Part shown: positions 46,605 to 58,138 of the stretch, one piece after another
How positions within the stretch are numbered: position 1 is the first letter of the stretch
Layout: each line of letters begins with the position of its first letter
NCBI RefSeq assembly: GCF_009829915.1
Contig: NZ_SZZW01000004.1
Location: 86,048 to 150,047 of the forward strand
Direction of reading: 5' to 3'
From: Pantoea sp. Nvir
GTDB taxonomy: Bacteria > Pseudomonadota > Gammaproteobacteria > Enterobacterales > Enterobacteriaceae
Length of the DNA stretch: 64,000 nucleotides
The notes under the pieces: generated by a model
Seen by the model: the letters and a program-made list of their open reading frames with translations, nothing else
Databases searched by the model: none
What the model was told of the DNA's origin: nothing
Made by a program: the position numbers and the translations under genes

Positions 46605-47060
46605 TTGACTACTGAAACTCATGCTCTGAAAATTGAAGAAATTTTAGAGCTTCTGCCTCACCGCTATCCTTTTTTGCTGGTCGATCGTGTGCTGGAATTT
46701 GAAGAACATAAATATCTTCGCGCAGTAAAGAACGTCTCTGTAAACGAACCGTTTTTCCAGGGGCATTTCCCTGGTAAACCGATTTTTCCTGGCGTTCTTA
46801 TCCTCGAAGCGATGGCGCAAGCTACAGGTATCCTGGCATTTAAAAGCGTTGGGAAATTGAAGATAGGCGAAACTTATTATTTTGCTGGTATCAACGCAGC
46901 CCGTTTCAAACGCCCGGTAGTGCCGGGCGATCAAATGATCATGGAAGTAACTTTCGAGAAAACCCGACGAGGTTTAACGCGCTTTAAAGGCATAGCTACC
47001 GTTGACGGAAGAATTGTCTGTGAAGCGATCATGATGTGTGCCCGTAGCCGGGAGGCATAA
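46605..47060 (+). CDS. fabZ: 3-hydroxyacyl-ACP dehydratase FabZ
   Basis: FabZ dehydrates 3-hydroxyacyl-ACP in fatty acid elongation and competes with LpxA/LpxD for the same pool. The 151-residue product is the same length as E. coli FabZ. The catalytic His is in [21 protein letters not shown]; the conserved [14 protein letters not shown] and [10 protein letters not shown] are present. The start is TTG, with AGGAAGAG upstream; no ATG is available and the N-terminus MTTETHAL matches E. coli. It is followed by lpxA after three bases. Confidence 0.97.
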   Translation: MTTETHALKIEEILELLPHRYPFLLVDRVLEFEEHKYLRAVKNVSVNEPFFQGHFPGKPIFPGVLILEAMAQATGILAFKSVGKLKIGETYYFAGINAARFKRPVVPGDQMIMEVTFEKTRRGLTRFKGIATVDGRIVCEAIMMCARSREA

Positions 47061-47063
47061 TGT

Positions 47064-47852
47064 GTGATTAATTCCATTGCTACTATTCATCCTAGTGCCA
47101 TTATCGAAGATGGGGCGGTTATTGGTCCTAATGTTCAAATTGGTCCATTCTGTTTTATTGGCGCACATGTAGAAATTGGTGAAGGTACAGTCCTAAAATC
47201 TCATGTAGTCATCAACGGCCATTCGAGAATCGGGAAATATAACCAGATTTATCAGTTCGCTTCTCTTGGTGAGGTGAATCAAGATCTTAAATATTCTGGA
47301 GAATCAACGCGCATTGAAGTAGGCGATCGCAACCGCATTCGTGAAAGTGTAACTATTCATCGAGGGACCGTGCAGGGCGGTGGTATTACGACAGTTGGCA
47401 GCGATAACTTACTAATGGTTAATGTGCATATTGCGCACGACTGTGTGATTGGGAACCGCTGCATCTGCGCCAATAACGCTACATTGGGAGGTCACGTTAC
47501 CGTAGACGACTTTGCAATTATAGGTGGCATGACAGCAGTGCATCAGTGGTGTACTATAGGTGCGCATGTGATGATCGGCGGTTGTTCGGGGGTAGTGCAG
47601 GATGTGCCACCGTACATTATCGCTCAGGGCAACCACGCGACACCTTTTGGTATCAACATAGAAGGGCTAAAACGGTGTGGCTTTAGCAAAGAAGCATTAT
47701 ATGCGATTCGCAATGCCTATAAGGTACTTTATCGCAGTAATAAAATGTTAGAGGAAGCAAAGCAGGAAATCAAAGTACTGGCGAAAAAACATAGCTCAGT
47801 GCAGCCATTCTACGACTTTTTTGCGCGTTCTACGCGCGGGCTAATTCGTTAA
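47064..47852 (+). CDS. lpxA: UDP-N-acetylglucosamine acyltransferase
   Basis: LpxA performs the first step of lipid A synthesis. The 262-residue product is identical in length to the E. coli enzyme. It has the left-handed beta-helix repeats, the catalytic His in [10 protein letters not shown], and [22 protein letters not shown]. The start codon is GTG, as I expect for this gene, with GGGAGG upstream. It lies three bases after fabZ and three before lpxB, so these form one tightly packed translation unit. Confidence 0.98.
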   Translation: MINSIATIHPSAIIEDGAVIGPNVQIGPFCFIGAHVEIGEGTVLKSHVVINGHSRIGKYNQIYQFASLGEVNQDLKYSGESTRIEVGDRNRIRESVTIHRGTVQGGGITTVGSDNLLMVNVHIAHDCVIGNRCICANNATLGGHVTVDDFAIIGGMTAVHQWCTIGAHVMIGGCSGVVQDVPPYIIAQGNHATPFGINIEGLKRCGFSKEALYAIRNAYKVLYRSNKMLEEAKQEIKVLAKKHSSVQPFYDFFARSTRGLIR

Positions 47853-47855
47853 TTT

Positions 47856-49004
47856 ATGTCAGTGCGTCCTCTTACTGTAGCGATAGTAGCTGGAGAAACT
47901 TCCGGTGACATTCTTGGTGCCGGACTGATTCGTGCATTAAAAACCCGTCATCCTGACGCTAGATTTGTTGGCGTCTCTGGGCCGAGTATGCAGGCAGAAG
48001 GTTGCGAAACTTGGTATGAGATAGAAGAACTATCAGTTATAGGTATATTAGAAGTGCTAGGCCGATTACCGCGCCTGGTGAAAATCGGCTGTGATCTGAC
48101 GCAGCGGTTCACTGAACTCAGGCCAGATGTTTTCGTCGGTATTGATGCGCCAGACTTTAATATTATTTTGGAGGGGAGGCTAAAGCGTAATGGTATCCGC
48201 ACTATTCACTATGTTAGCCCCTCTATCTGGGCATGGCGCAAAAAGCGTGTCTTTAAAATTGGACGTAATACTCATTTAGTGCTCACCTTTTTACCGTTTG
48301 AAAAAGCTTTCTATGATCGCTTTCATGTACCCTGCCGCTTTATAGGGCACACTATGGCCGATGCAATACCGTTACAACCTGATAAACAGGCCACGCGCTT
48401 CAAGCTAGGAATTTCCGACCAGGCGCTTTGCCTTGCGCTGTTGCCCGGCAGTCGTCATACCGAAGTAGAATTGCTTAGCCCAGTCTTTTTAAAAACGGCG
48501 CTGCTGCTACGTGTTCGTTGGCCGTCCCTGGAGATTATAGTACCACTTGTCAATGAAAAACGACGTGCACAATTTAAACACATCAAAGAAAAAATCGCCC
48601 CTGAACTTCCTATACATCTGCTAGATGGTAAAGGTCGCGAGGCGCTTATTATAAGTGACGCTGCGATTTTAGCAGCGGGTACAGCTACGTTGGAGTGTAT
48701 GTTAGCAAAATGTCCTATGGTAGTAGGTTATCGTATGAAGCCCTTTACCTTCTGGCTCGCTAAACGATTAGTAAAAACACCTTACATATCCCTCCCCAAT
48801 TTACTGGCAGGACGAGAGCTAGTAAAAGAGCTATTGCAGGAAGATTGTGAGCCACATGCATTGGCAGCGGCGCTGGAGCTAATATTGCATGATGGCCCGA
48901 CACGTGATGAACTATTCAATGTTTTCAGCGAATTGCATCAGCAGATTCGTTGTAATGCCGATGAGCAAGCGGCAGATGCCGTACTGGAGATTGCTAATGG
49001 CTAA
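47856..49004 (+). CDS. lpxB: lipid-A-disaccharide synthase
   Basis: LpxB joins UDP-diacylglucosamine and lipid X to form the lipid A disaccharide. The 382-residue product equals the E. coli length. Family stretches are [73 protein letters not shown] and [14 protein letters not shown]. Its end overlaps the rnhB start by eight bases. With LpxD, FabZ and LpxA it shows that lipid A is still made; lpxC, lpxH and lpxK lie outside the window. Confidence 0.98.
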   Translation: MSVRPLTVAIVAGETSGDILGAGLIRALKTRHPDARFVGVSGPSMQAEGCETWYEIEELSVIGILEVLGRLPRLVKIGCDLTQRFTELRPDVFVGIDAPDFNIILEGRLKRNGIRTIHYVSPSIWAWRKKRVFKIGRNTHLVLTFLPFEKAFYDRFHVPCRFIGHTMADAIPLQPDKQATRFKLGISDQALCLALLPGSRHTEVELLSPVFLKTALLLRVRWPSLEIIVPLVNEKRRAQFKHIKEKIAPELPIHLLDGKGREALIISDAAILAAGTATLECMLAKCPMVVGYRMKPFTFWLAKRLVKTPYISLPNLLAGRELVKELLQEDCEPHALAAALELILHDGPTRDELFNVFSELHQQIRCNADEQAADAVLEIANG

Positions 49005-49626
49005 TTTTTTTTATCCTAATGGCTGCTTGATTGCTGGTGTTGACGAGGTAGGGCGTGGTGCCCTAGTGGGCCCAGTCATCACATCGGCAGTAATCCTCGA
49101 TCCTTCTAATGTAATCAAAAATCTGGCTGATTCGAAAAAACTATCGGAAAAACGGCGCCTATCTTTATTCAAAGAAATTAAAGATAAAGCTATTTTATGG
49201 AGTATCGGTCGGGCAGACTCGGAAGAGATCGATAACCTTAATATCCTGCGTGCTACTATGTTAGCAATGCAACGGGCGGTAGCAAATTTAGCATTGACAC
49301 CTGATTTCGTACTGGTGGATGGCAGTTGCTGTCCCACTCTACCAATGCCGTCGCAGGCAGTGGTAAAAGGTGATAGCTTAGTCGCTGAAATCAGCGCAGC
49401 ATCGATTATAGCTAAAGTAACTAGAGACCGTGAAATGGCAGAGCTGGATCTGCTTTTTCCTGAGTATTGCTTCGCGCAGCACAAAGGCTATCCAACCGCA
49501 CTACATGTAAAGAAACTAATGCAACACGGCGCTACTTCGTGGCATCGTCGCAGCTTTGCACCGGTGCATAACGCTATCACTAAAATCGACGGATTGCCAG
49601 CTAGTCAGCCAGCTACGCTTCAGTAA
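48997..49626 (+). CDS. rnhB: ribonuclease HII
   Basis: RNase HII removes ribonucleotides misincorporated in DNA. The 209-residue product has the metal-binding Asp 16 and Glu 17 in [48 protein letters not shown] and the C-terminal HKGYPTALH and [10 protein letters not shown] chose ATG 48997, which overlaps the lpxB stop and matches the E. coli N-terminus; the frame is open upstream inside lpxB but not conserved. It is about ten residues longer than the E. coli protein at the C-terminus. Confidence 0.97.
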   Translation: MANFFYPNGCLIAGVDEVGRGALVGPVITSAVILDPSNVIKNLADSKKLSEKRRLSLFKEIKDKAILWSIGRADSEEIDNLNILRATMLAMQRAVANLALTPDFVLVDGSCCPTLPMPSQAVVKGDSLVAEISAASIIAKVTRDREMAELDLLFPEYCFAQHKGYPTALHVKKLMQHGATSWHRRSFAPVHNAITKIDGLPASQPATLQ

Positions 49627-49656
49627 TTCACTGCTGTTTTTTACCTGGAAACTAAC

Positions 49657-52600
49657 ATGGTCCAACCCCGTTTTATACATCTGCGTGTCCACAGTGATTA
49701 CTCTATGGTCGATGGTCTGGCTAAAATTGGGCCTCTGGTCAAAAAGGCGTCTGCATTAGGTATGCCGGCTATTGCTCTTACGGACTTTACTAATCTATGC
49801 GGTCTGATACGTTTTTATGGTAGTGCGCATAGTGCTGGGATAAAACCGATTATTGGCGCAGACTTTAACGTTGCCAGCGATTTGATAAGCGATGAGCTAA
49901 CGCAACTGACGGTACTGGCGGCTAATAATATTGGCTATCAAAATCTGATTCTATTAATTTCGCGTGCCTACCAGCGTGGGTATGGTATTGCTGGACCGGT
50001 TATTGATCGGAACTGGCTAGCTGAACTAGGTGAAGGGTTCATTCTGCTTTCTGGGGGACGTCGCGGCGACGTAGGACGCAGCCTGCTACGCGGAAATAGT
50101 ACATTGGTCGCTCAGTGCTTAAGTTTTTATCAAGAGCATTTTCATGATCGCTATTACCTTGAATTAACTCGTACTGGTCGCGTAAACGAGGAAACCTACT
50201 TACATGCTGCGGTGGAGTTAGCTGTTACTGAAGGAGTGCCGGTAGTCGCTACGAACGAAGTTTGCTTCCTTAATGAAGATGATTTTGACGCACATGAAAT
50301 ACGGGTGGCCATCCATGATGGATGTACACTAGACGATCCCAAACGTTCTCAAAACTACAGTCCTCAGCAATATATGCGCAGCGAAGAGGAAATGTGTGAG
50401 CTTTTCTCGGATATCCCTGAAGCACTGGAAAATAGCGTAGAGCTTACTAAGCGTTGTAACGTTACAGTACCTCTTGGCCAGTACTTTCTGCCACGGTTCC
50501 CGACTGGCCACATGACTGTTGAAAAGTTTTTAGTAATGAAATCACGCGAAGGCTTGGAAGAACGTCTTCAGTTTCTTTTTTCTAATTTGACATTACGTAC
50601 GCAGAAGCGTCCAGAATATAACAAACGTTTGGAAGAGGAACTTAATGTTATTAATCAGATGGGGTTCCCAGGTTACTTCCTAATTGTAATGGAATTTATA
50701 CAGTGGTCAAAAGATAACGGCATTCCTGTTGGGCCGGGACGAGGATCTGGTGCAGGTTCATTAGTCGCTTACGCACTGAAAATTACTGATATTGATCCGC
50801 TGGCATTTGATCTACTGTTCGAACGGTTTCTTAACCCGGAACGCATTTCCATGCCTGATTTCGATATCGATTTCTGCATGGAGAACCGCGATCAAGTAAT
50901 TGACCATGTTGCTGAAATTTATGGACGTGAAGCAGTTGCGCAGATCATTACCTTCGGGACTATGGCAGCTAAGGCAGTTATCCGCGACGTTGGCCGCGTA
51001 CTAAACCATTCCTACGGTTTTGTTGATCGTATCTCTAAGCTAATTCCGCATGATCCTGGCATGACATTGAAAAAAGCTTTTACTGTCGAACCACAACTAC
51101 TAGCAATGTACGAGAAGGACGAAGAAGTCAAAGTGCTGATAGATATGGCACATAAACTGGAAGGTGTAACGCGCAATGCCAGTAAACATGCAGGTGGCGT
51201 AGTGATTGCCCCAACTAAAATCACTGACTTCGCGCCTCTCTACTGCGATGAGCATGGTAATCATCCGGTAACACAGTTTGATAAGAATGATGTAGAAGAT
51301 GTCGGACTAGTAAAGTTTGATTTCTTAGGCTTGCGTACTCTCAGTATCATTGATTGGGCACTGAAGATGATCAATCTATGTCGGGAGAAACAGAGTCTTC
51401 CTCCGATCGCCATCTCTGCCATTCCACTAGATGATAAAAAAAGTTTTGATATGCTGCAGCGTGCAGAAACTACGGCAGTATTTCAGCTTGAATCGCGCGG
51501 AATGAAAGATTTGATTAAACGCCTGAAACCTGACTGCTTTGAAGATATGATCGCTTTGGTAGCACTATTCCGACCTGGTCCTCTACAGTCAGGTATGGTA
51601 GATAACTTTATAGACCGTAAGCACGGTCGTGAAGTTATCTCCTATCCTGATATTCAGTGGCAGCATGAACGCTTGAAGATAGTGCTTGAACCTACTTACG
51701 GCATTATCCTTTACCAAGAACAGGTAATGCAAATTGCCCAGGTACTTTCTGGATATACGCTAGGTGGCGCTGACATACTACGGCGCGCTATGGGCAAGAA
51801 AAAACCAGAAGAGATGGCGAAGCAACGCTCAGTGTTTAAAAAGGGCGCAGAAAAGATGGGCATTGATGGTGAACTGTCAATGAAAATCTTCGATTTAGTT
51901 GAGAAGTTTGCTGGCTATGGATTCAATAAATCGCATTCTGCTGCATATGCTCTAATTTCCTACCAGACACTGTGGTTAAAAGCGCACTATCCTGCTGAAT
52001 TTATGGCAGCAGTGATGACCGCTGATATGGATAATACTGAGAAGGTGGTGGGGCTGGTGGATGAATGCTGGCGTATGGGGCTGAAAGTGCTACCGCCTGA
52101 CATTAACTCCGGACTCTATCAGTTCCACGTCAACGACAACGGCGAGATTGTTTATGGCATCGGAGCAATTAAAGGTGTCGGTGAAGGACCAATCGAGGCG
52201 ATTATTCAGGCACGTAACCAGAACGGCTACTTTCGTGAGTTATTCGATCTTTGTGCGCGTACTGATACTAAAAAGATCAACCGCCGTGTGATGGAAAAGC
52301 TAATAATGTCTGGCGCCTTTGATCGTCTTGGTCCGCACCGTGCGGCACTGATGAGTTCGCTTGGTGACGCTCTTAAAGCAGCAGAGCAGCACTTTAAGGC
52401 AGAGTTAATAGGCCAGGCCGATATGTTTGGTGTACTGACTAAAGAGCCAGAACAGGTAGAGAAATCCTATGCTAGCGCATTGCCATGGACGGAACAGGTA
52501 CAGCTTGATGGCGAACGTGAAACTCTTGGCCTTTACCTTACTGGCCATCCTATTAATCAGTATTTAAAAGAGATTGAGCGATATGTGAACGGTAGGCGTT

Positions 52601-53139
52601 TGAAGGATATTCATCCTACAGAGCGTGGTGAAATTACCGTTGCTGCCGGTCTAGTAGTCGCTGCGCGCGTGATGGCCACCAAGCGCGGAAGCCAAATTGG
52701 TATCTGTACTTTAGACGACCGTTCCGGTCGGCTAGAAGTGATATTATTTACTGATGTATTAGAAAAATACAGAAAGTTTTTAGAAAAAGATCGTATTCTA
52801 ATCGTGAGCGGACAGGTCAATTTCGATGACTTTAGTAGCTGCCTTAAAATGACAGCTCTCAAAATTATGGACATTAATGAAGCACGCGAAAAATACGCGC
52901 GTGGACTTGCTATATCGCTGACCGACAGGCAAATTGATGACCAACTATTAAACCAGCTCCGTCAATATCTAGAGCACCATCGCTCAGGGACAATTCCTGT
53001 GAATCTTTATTATCAAAAAGTTGATGCACAAGTAAAGATATGCTTTGGTGCAGCGTGGCGGGTTTCACCTAACGATTGTTTACTCAAAGAGTTGCGTTCG
53101 TTGATAGGGTTGGAGCAGGTTAAATTAGAGTTTGACTGA
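49657..53139 (+). CDS. dnaE: DNA polymerase III alpha subunit
   Basis: DnaE is the replicative polymerase. The 1160-residue product has exactly the E. coli length. It starts with the PHP domain ([16 protein letters not shown]), carries the catalytic Asp 401 and 403 in MPDFDIDF, the third catalytic region around FDFLGLRTL, the helix-hairpin-helix region near [18 protein letters not shown], and the OB-fold and C-terminal tau-binding region. It sits 30 bases after rnhB and 12 before accA, in the same order as in E. coli. The proofreading subunit gene dnaQ is not in the window. Confidence 0.99.
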   Translation: MVQPRFIHLRVHSDYSMVDGLAKIGPLVKKASALGMPAIALTDFTNLCGLIRFYGSAHSAGIKPIIGADFNVASDLISDELTQLTVLAANNIGYQNLILLISRAYQRGYGIAGPVIDRNWLAELGEGFILLSGGRRGDVGRSLLRGNSTLVAQCLSFYQEHFHDRYYLELTRTGRVNEETYLHAAVELAVTEGVPVVATNEVCFLNEDDFDAHEIRVAIHDGCTLDDPKRSQNYSPQQYMRSEEEMCELFSDIPEALENSVELTKRCNVTVPLGQYFLPRFPTGHMTVEKFLVMKSREGLEERLQFLFSNLTLRTQKRPEYNKRLEEELNVINQMGFPGYFLIVMEFIQWSKDNGIPVGPGRGSGAGSLVAYALKITDIDPLAFDLLFERFLNPERISMPDFDIDFCMENRDQVIDHVAEIYGREAVAQIITFGTMAAKAVIRDVGRVLNHSYGFVDRISKLIPHDPGMTLKKAFTVEPQLLAMYEKDEEVKVLIDMAHKLEGVTRNASKHAGGVVIAPTKITDFAPLYCDEHGNHPVTQFDKNDVEDVGLVKFDFLGLRTLSIIDWALKMINLCREKQSLPPIAISAIPLDDKKSFDMLQRAETTAVFQLESRGMKDLIKRLKPDCFEDMIALVALFRPGPLQSGMVDNFIDRKHGREVISYPDIQWQHERLKIVLEPTYGIILYQEQVMQIAQVLSGYTLGGADILRRAMGKKKPEEMAKQRSVFKKGAEKMGIDGELSMKIFDLVEKFAGYGFNKSHSAAYALISYQTLWLKAHYPAEFMAAVMTADMDNTEKVVGLVDECWRMGLKVLPPDINSGLYQFHVNDNGEIVYGIGAIKGVGEGPIEAIIQARNQNGYFRELFDLCARTDTKKINRRVMEKLIMSGAFDRLGPHRAALMSSLGDALKAAEQHFKAELIGQADMFGVLTKEPEQVEKSYASALPWTEQVQLDGERETLGLYLTGHPINQYLKEIERYVNGRRLKDIHPTERGEITVAAGLVVAARVMATKRGSQIGICTLDDRSGRLEVILFTDVLEKYRKFLEKDRILIVSGQVNFDDFSSCLKMTALKIMDINEAREKYARGLAISLTDRQIDDQLLNQLRQYLEHHRSGTIPVNLYYQKVDAQVKICFGAAWRVSPNDCLLKELRSLIGLEQVKLEFD

Positions 53140-53151
53140 AATAGGAACATT

Positions 53152-54108
53152 ATGAGCCTTAATTACCTAGATTTTGAACGGCCAATTGCTGAACTTGAAG
53201 CAAAAATAGATTCACTTACCTCAATTGGCCATCATGATGATGAAAAAATTAATCTAGATGAAGAGGTGCAGCGTCTACGCGGAAAAAGCGTAGAATTAAC
53301 ACGTAAAATCTTTGCCGATTTAGGTGCATGGCAGATTGCACAACTAGCACGTCATCCGCTGCGTCCTTATACGCTGGATTATATTGGTAACGTTTTTTGT
53401 GATTTTGACGAGCTGGCTGGTGATCGAGCTTATGCTGATGATAAAGCGATTATTGGTGGTATTGCCCGTTTAGATGGACGCCCTATGATGGTTATTGGTC
53501 ATCAAAAAGGTCGTGAAATAAAAGAGAAAATTCGTCGTAATTTTGGTATGCCAGCCCCTGAAGGCTATCGTAAAGCGCTACGCTTGATGCTGATGGCTGA
53601 GCGTTTTAAAATGCCGCTGATCACTTTTATTGATACGCCGGGTGCGTATCCTGGCCTAGGCGCAGAAGAACGTGGCCAGTCGGAGGCGATTGCTCGCAAC
53701 TTACGCGAGATGTCAGGTTTGAAAATTCCGGTTATTTGTACAGTGATCGGAGAAGGTGGTTCAGGCGGTGCGCTAGCAATTGGCGTCGGAGATAAAGTGA
53801 ACATGCTGCAATATAGCACTTACTCGGTCATATCTCCAGAAGGATGCGCCTCAATTCTGTGGAAAAGCGTGGATAAAGCACCGTTGGCGGCGGAAGCAAT
53901 GGGAATTACGGCTGATCGTTTAAAAGAACTGAAGCTGATCGACTCTATTATCCCAGAACCGCTGGGTGGTGCTCATCGCCAGCCGGTGAATATGGCTCTA
54001 TCATTGAAAAAGCAATTGTTGATAGATCTTGCTGAGCTTGACATGCTGAATAATGAAGAGCTACTGAATCGTCGTTATAAACGTCTGATGAGCTACGGGT
54101 ACTCCTGA
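53152..54108 (+). CDS. accA: acetyl-CoA carboxylase carboxyltransferase subunit alpha
   Basis: AccA, with AccD, transfers the carboxyl group from biotin to acetyl-CoA, the first committed step of fatty acid synthesis. The 318 residues (319 in E. coli) show [15 protein letters not shown] N-terminus, [66 protein letters not shown] and [15 protein letters not shown], which form the active site. GGAACATT precedes the ATG 12 bases after dnaE. Together with fabZ it shows that fatty acid synthesis is retained. Confidence 0.98.
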   Translation: MSLNYLDFERPIAELEAKIDSLTSIGHHDDEKINLDEEVQRLRGKSVELTRKIFADLGAWQIAQLARHPLRPYTLDYIGNVFCDFDELAGDRAYADDKAIIGGIARLDGRPMMVIGHQKGREIKEKIRRNFGMPAPEGYRKALRLMLMAERFKMPLITFIDTPGAYPGLGAEERGQSEAIARNLREMSGLKIPVICTVIGEGGSGGALAIGVGDKVNMLQYSTYSVISPEGCASILWKSVDKAPLAAEAMGITADRLKELKLIDSIIPEPLGGAHRQPVNMALSLKKQLLIDLAELDMLNNEELLNRRYKRLMSYGYS

Positions 54109-54221
54109 TAGTAATCTGATTGCATATTGAATGGATTATGAACAAAGGAACGAAGATATCTGGTCCACTTGATTTTTCTTTTACAGAGCGAGAAAGAATT
54201 CCTATATCAATCATAGCATGA

Positions 54222-54250
54222 TCCTATCCTTGTCCTATCCTTAGATAGGG
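54222..54250 (+). repeat. 11-bp tandem repeat and hairpin upstream of ldcC
   Basis: TCCTATCCTTG is followed at once by TCCTATCCTTA, and the second copy pairs its CCTATC with GATAGG (54234-54249, loop CTTA). It ends 37 bases before the ldcC TTG start. A small leader hairpin is possible. Confidence 0.45.
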
Positions 54251-54286
54251 TTGTCAATGCACATGAAAAAGAGGAGAGGTGCGCAA

Positions 54287-56440
54287 TTGAATATTCTCGC
54301 GAATATGAGATTATACGACATCTGGCATAAAGAAGAACCGAAGTATGATCTACATAAGATGCTATCTTTGCAGGATTTTCAGTTTATCTATCCAAAAAAT
54401 ATTGGAGATCTGCTAAAATTGATAGAACATAACCCACGTATTTGTGGCGTTATTTTTAATTGGGATACGCATAACAGCTTGAAACTCTGCGCCGATATTA
54501 GTCATCTTAACGAGTACCTACCTCTCTATGCCTTTATTAAAACCTATTCGAAGTTGAATGCGAGCGTCAATGACATGCACATGACATTGCATTTTTTCGA
54601 ATATGAGCTGAACTCGGCTGAGGATGTTGCTTTGCATATCCGCAAGTATACTGATGACTACATCGATCATATAACCCCGCCACTTACAAAAGCTCTTTTT
54701 AGGTATGTGAAAGAGGATAAATATACTTTTTCTACTCCAGGTCATATGGGCGGCGCCGCCTTTAAGAAAAGCCCTGTCGGGAGTCTTTTCTATGATTTTT
54801 TCGGTGCCAACACATTAAAGGCTGATATTTCAATTTCTGTGAAGGAACTCGGTTCATTGCTCGATCATACTGGACCGCATTTGGAAGCTGAAAAGTACAT
54901 CGCCAGAACTTTTGGAGCAGAACAGAGCTATATAGTGACCAACGGTACGTCGACCTCAAATAAAATAATCGGCATGTATGCCGTACCAGCTGGTAGCACG
55001 GTTTTAATCGATCGCAATTGTCATAAATCGCTAGCCCATTTACTCATGATAAGTGATATTATACCGATCTGGCTGAAGCCAACTCGCAATGCATTAGGTA
55101 TTCTAGGGGGCATACCTAAACGAGAATTTTCTCGCGTAAATATCAAGAAAAAAGTAATTAGCACTGCACGAGCTAGTTGGCCAGTCCATGCGGTTATTAC
55201 TAATTCGACTTATGATGGCCTATTATATAACACTCAGTACATCAAGCAAACTTTAGATGTCTCTTCAATCCATTTCGACGCTGCTTGGGTGCCCTATACC
55301 AATTTCCATGTAATTTATACTGGGAAAAGTGGAATGAGTGGCGAGCGTACACCCGGTAAGGTGATCTATGAAACCCAGTCAACGCACAAACTACTGGCTG
55401 CTTTCTCACAAGCTTCACTGATCCATATTAAAGGAGATTACGACGAGCACACCTTTAACGAAATTTATATGATGCATACTACTACTTCACCTAATTACGC
55501 AATTGTGTCGTCAATTGAAATAGCTGCCGCTATGCTGCATGGTAATCCAGGTAAACAGTTGATCAACCACTCGATAGAACATGCACTGCACTTTCGTCAA
55601 GAAATCAAGAGATTACGAGAAGCATCTGATGGTTGGTTTTTTGATATCTGGCAACCTGAATATGTAGCCAAAGCTGAATGCTGGCCGATTCAGCCAGGAT
55701 GCGAGAATTGGCATGGCTTTACTCAGGCGGATGCTAATCATATGTATCTTGATCCTATTAAGGTCACTATTTTAACACCGGGTATGCACTATCTCGGCGA
55801 AATGGATGAAGAGGGCATTCCTGCTGCGCTAGTAGCAAAATTTCTCGAAGAGCGCGGAATTGTGATAGAAAAAATAGGGTTTTATAACCTCTTATTTCTT
55901 TTTAGTATCGGTATCGGTGATACCCAGGCAATGAGTTTGGTGTTTTGCCTGACGGAATTTAAGCGTGCTTACGATCTTAATCTTTATGTGAAAAATATGT
56001 TTCCGAATCTTTATAGTAAATATCCTAACTTCTATTATAATATGCATGTCCAGACACTGGCGCATGGAATCCACCAGCTAATCCGCAAGTATGATTTATC
56101 ACACCTTATGCTGAAAGCGTTCGAGGTATTGCCGGAGATGAAGATGACGCCGCACCAAGCGTTACAGAATCAAGTACAAGGCAAGATAGAAACAGTGGAT
56201 CTTAGACAATTGATTGGGCGCGTTTCGGCCAACATGATCCTACCTTATCCGCCTGGTGTGCCACTAGTGATGCCAGGTGAGATGATCACTGAAGAGAGCC
56301 GTACAGTGCTTGATTTTCTTCTAATGCTCTGTACCGTTGGACGCTGCTATCCAGGATTCGAAACTAATATTCAAGGCGCAATGCTCACGGAAAGGGGTGA
56401 CTATCTTGTACGAGTATTAAAAACAACATATTCTAGTTGA
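54287..56440 (+). CDS. ldcC: lysine decarboxylase (constitutive LdcC type)
   Basis: LdcC converts lysine to cadaverine and CO2 with pyridoxal phosphate. The 717-residue product has the N-terminal wing domain, the PLP-binding Lys 368 in TQSTHKLLAAFSQAS, the phosphate-binding TNGTSTSNK, HFDAAWVPY and the C-terminal LPYPPGVPLVMPGE. Its place between accA and tilS identifies it as ldcC rather than cadA. I chose TTG 54287: GAGGAGAGG lies just upstream and LNILANM then aligns with the E. coli start MNIIAIM. An in-frame ATG further upstream (54257 or 54263) would translate the ribosome site itself. Several positions in the middle (for example FCLTEF for RGLTEF) differ from E. coli, but no active-site change is obvious. 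With speD and speE gone from their usual place, cadaverine may be the main polyamine made from this region. Confidence 0.95.
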   Translation: MNILANMRLYDIWHKEEPKYDLHKMLSLQDFQFIYPKNIGDLLKLIEHNPRICGVIFNWDTHNSLKLCADISHLNEYLPLYAFIKTYSKLNASVNDMHMTLHFFEYELNSAEDVALHIRKYTDDYIDHITPPLTKALFRYVKEDKYTFSTPGHMGGAAFKKSPVGSLFYDFFGANTLKADISISVKELGSLLDHTGPHLEAEKYIARTFGAEQSYIVTNGTSTSNKIIGMYAVPAGSTVLIDRNCHKSLAHLLMISDIIPIWLKPTRNALGILGGIPKREFSRVNIKKKVISTARASWPVHAVITNSTYDGLLYNTQYIKQTLDVSSIHFDAAWVPYTNFHVIYTGKSGMSGERTPGKVIYETQSTHKLLAAFSQASLIHIKGDYDEHTFNEIYMMHTTTSPNYAIVSSIEIAAAMLHGNPGKQLINHSIEHALHFRQEIKRLREASDGWFFDIWQPEYVAKAECWPIQPGCENWHGFTQADANHMYLDPIKVTILTPGMHYLGEMDEEGIPAALVAKFLEERGIVIEKIGFYNLLFLFSIGIGDTQAMSLVFCLTEFKRAYDLNLYVKNMFPNLYSKYPNFYYNMHVQTLAHGIHQLIRKYDLSHLMLKAFEVLPEMKMTPHQALQNQVQGKIETVDLRQLIGRVSANMILPYPPGVPLVMPGEMITEESRTVLDFLLMLCTVGRCYPGFETNIQGAMLTERGDYLVRVLKTTYSS

Positions 56441-56839
56441 AAAAGTAGTGACTTTAGAACACACAGCTTATTGCAAGGTTGCATAGCTAAGGCATTAGTC
56501 GTAATTAGAGAAAATACAGATGGATAAGTGATTCATGAAAGGCTTAAAGTCAGTAAACTCAATCTATCTTTTATAGATTATCGCCTTTAGCAGAGCAGAG
56601 TATATAAGATATTCTAAAGAACCTATAGCCCCTGATATTTAATGTTTAATCAAATAGGAATTAATCGCGTGGTGCTATACAGAAAGGTGTACCTTGTACG
56701 TGCTGTTCCGTATTGATTAGTGAAAAAGAAAAGCAATGCAGTTCTTTTTAGAGAGGATTCTTTGTTACTTAAGTGGTATTGGGTGTAAAATAGCTCATAA
56801 TAGGTCCTATACGACGTTCCTAATGCTGAAGCATGTCTT
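56441..56839. other. spacer; expected yaeR not found
   Basis: 400 AT-rich bases between ldcC and tilS. E. coli has the small gene yaeR here; I cannot match it. Confidence 0.4.
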
Positions 56840-58138
56840 ATGTCTTTATCTCATCTTACCTCTCTATTACCCACTGATGCCGCTCTGGTTGTTGCATTAA
56901 GTGGCGGTCTCGATTCTACGGTTTTACTACATCAGCTTGTTCGTTGGCGGCAGATGCATCCACAAACGTGCTTACGGGCGCTGCATGTTCACCATGGATT
57001 AAGTCCTAACGCCGATAGTTGGGCAGCATATTGCCTTGCTCTTTGTAAAGAGTGGCAGTTATGCTGCGAGGTGTTGCACGTAGTCGTTGATTCACACAGA
57101 AAGGAGGGTATTGAGGGAGCAGCGCGTAACGTACGTTATCGGGCGCTAACAGCGGCAATGCAGCCGTATGAAATACTGCTGACGGCGCAACATCTTGATG
57201 ATCAGTGCGAAACTTTGATTCTGGCGCTAAAACGTGGAAGTGGCGTTACCGGCCTAGCGGCGATGCCGGTTCGTTTAGTACGTGGTGGCTACCAACTACT
57301 GCGTCCTCTGCTTAGCCATTCACGCAAACAACTCGAATTTTACGCGCGGCAACACCATCTTCGTTGGATCGAAGATGAAAGCAATCAGGAAATCCGGTAT
57401 GATCGAAGTTTTTTGCGCCAACATTTGCTTCCTAAATTAATGGAACGATGGCCGCACTTCGCTAGGGCATGCTCGCGCAGTGCGGAACTTTGCGGTGAGC
57501 AGGAGCAGTTACTGAACGAGCTTCTTGCGGAGCAATTGGCTGAGTTAACGAATGCTAACGGTAGTCTCAATTTTACACCACTTTTACAAATGAGTGAAGC
57601 ACGTGCTAATGCGCTATTGAGGCGCTGGATTGCTCAACAAAATGCGCCTATGCCATCACGCGCGGCGCTAACTTGTCTGCGCCGTGAGGTGATGCTAAGC
57701 TGTGATGAGGCACAGCCACGCTTGCGCTTTGGTCATGCAGAAGCACGGCGCTATCGTGGAATGCTTTACTGGATACCAGTACACGCCTCTTTACGCGACC
57801 AGCAACTTTTATGGGATTGTTATGATGATTTATTACAATTACCTCAGGGGCTTGGTGTATTACATGCAAAAAATACGTGTTCTGAATTACGGCAGCCTGA
57901 GCCTAATGAGCAAATTAGCATACGTTTTTACGCACAAGGCTACTTTCATATATTAGGTCGGGCTGGTGGCCGTAAGCTCAAGAAATTGTGGCAGGAACTT
58001 GCGGTGCCTCCTTGGGAGCGTGAACGTATTCCTCTGATCTTCTATAATCAAACACTTATTTGCGCACCAGGCCTATTCATTACTCGGCAGGGTGCTGCCG
58101 TTGATGAAAATGGTTGGCAGGTCATCTGGCAAAAATAA
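56840..58138 (+). CDS. tilS: tRNA(Ile)-lysidine synthase
   Basis: TilS converts C34 of the CAU-anticodon isoleucine tRNA to lysidine, so that it reads AUA codons; it is essential. The 432 residues equal E. coli TilS. The N-type ATP pyrophosphatase loop SGGLDSTVLL is at 21-30, then LHVHHGLSPNADSW, TAQHLDDQCETLILALKRGSG and RWIEDESNQEIRYDRSFLR; the C-terminal domain has GRAGGRKLKKLWQELAVPPWERERIP. The ATG lacks a strong Shine-Dalgarno sequence. AT-rich genomes use AUA more, so this gene is expected to stay. Confidence 0.97.
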   Translation: MSLSHLTSLLPTDAALVVALSGGLDSTVLLHQLVRWRQMHPQTCLRALHVHHGLSPNADSWAAYCLALCKEWQLCCEVLHVVVDSHRKEGIEGAARNVRYRALTAAMQPYEILLTAQHLDDQCETLILALKRGSGVTGLAAMPVRLVRGGYQLLRPLLSHSRKQLEFYARQHHLRWIEDESNQEIRYDRSFLRQHLLPKLMERWPHFARACSRSAELCGEQEQLLNELLAEQLAELTNANGSLNFTPLLQMSEARANALLRRWIAQQNAPMPSRAALTCLRREVMLSCDEAQPRLRFGHAEARRYRGMLYWIPVHASLRDQQLLWDCYDDLLQLPQGLGVLHAKNTCSELRQPEPNEQISIRFYAQGYFHILGRAGGRKLKKLWQELAVPPWERERIPLIFYNQTLICAPGLFITRQGAAVDENGWQVIWQK

